From the NCBI GenBank assembly GCA_947306605.1, contig CAMZHB010000111.1, forward strand, positions 1 through 5,997: a DNA stretch of 5,997 nt, in the 5' to 3' direction. The DNA comes from an uncultured Prevotellaceae bacterium. Its GTDB lineage: Bacteria > Bacteroidota > Bacteroidia > Bacteroidales > Bacteroidaceae. The stretch's first letter is position 1. The number at the start of each line of letters is the position of its first letter. A model generated the notes under the pieces. The model did no database searches. It was given only the letters and a program-made list of their open reading frames with translations, and had not been told where the DNA came from. Positions 5,901 to 5,997 of this stretch are shown piece by piece. Both the position numbers and the translations under genes were made by a program.

Positions 5901-5997
5901 AGTTTACGTTAGGATTGACCAACAGGATGCTGTCTATGGCTGTGGGACATTCCGGAGTGGGTTTGCGCCGGTTTATATATGTGTTGGTGATTTTGTG
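5854..5997 (-). CDS. DUF6452-type protein, C-terminal 47 codons only (gene enters from the right edge)
   Basis: This is the only one of the three minus-strand frames that stays open through 5997-5901. It continues to a TAG stop at 5856-5854. The visible peptide begins HKITNTYINRRK and contains AIDSILLVNPNVNYDQTINL before ending LYLSVLH. From memory, DUF6452 proteins of Bacteroidales end with a similar 'IDSI-x-(I/V)-x-NP-x-VN ... N-L-x-(L/I)-Y' pattern, and they are usually encoded immediately upstream of DUF6048. That position is what is seen here. The function of DUF6452 is unknown; full-length members are small and carry an N-terminal export signal, which lies outside this window. The reading frame overlaps the first 47 nt of the DUF6048 gene, suggesting translational coupling. 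The family assignment rests on a short tail plus gene order. The presence of a coding frame here is more certain than its name. Confidence 0.6.
   Translation of the reverse strand, partial: HKITNTYINRRKPTPECPTAIDSILLVNPNVNYDQTINLHLYLSVLH

Overview
The window looks like a stretch of a Bacteroidales chromosome, most likely Prevotella-like. Every convincing gene is on the minus strand. The evidence is the DUF6452/DUF6048 pair (families I know only from Bacteroidetes), a Bacteroidetes-type -7 promoter element (TAnnTTTG), the absence of clear Shine-Dalgarno sequences, and base composition near 50% GC. The genus cannot be fixed from the sequence alone.

Layout in the direction of transcription (right to left). 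First transcription unit: the last 47 codons of a DUF6452-type protein (5997-5854); a DUF6048 exported beta-rich protein (5900-5100) that overlaps its predecessor by 47 nt; a membrane-anchored ApbE flavin transferase (5103-4072) joined to DUF6048 by an ATGA overlap; and a Crp/Fnr-family regulator (4060-3365) 11 nt further on. A 134-nt gap (3364-3231) follows. It holds two small inverted repeats, no strong terminator, and a good -7 box for the next unit. Second transcription unit: a cytoplasmic M3 zinc oligopeptidase (3230-1143), a dCMP-deaminase-family enzyme (1121-690), and the first 222 codons of a membrane-anchored S41 (CtpA-like) processing protease (666 to the window edge).

The first unit is mainly envelope-related: an exported DUF6452/DUF6048 pair, an ApbE that would attach FMN to extracytoplasmic domains, and a regulator. 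The second unit combines peptide turnover, pyrimidine nucleotide metabolism and an envelope protease. Gene sets of this kind are ordinary chromosomal content, and I see no phage, IS, CRISPR, tRNA or rRNA.

Two things stand out. (1) The plus strand of the DUF6048 gene at 5752-5820, which on the coding strand encodes the linker between signal peptide and conserved domain, reads as a near-canonical ApbE metal-binding segment. It matches the apbE gene of this same operon in inverted orientation: 18/23 residues and 50/69 bases are identical, and 14 of the 19 base differences are at third positions of the ApbE frame. The linker therefore seems to be built from an inverted apbE fragment. (2) The PDZ domain of the S41 protease seems to lack about 16 residues, in frame, including the helix that normally helps form the peptide groove.
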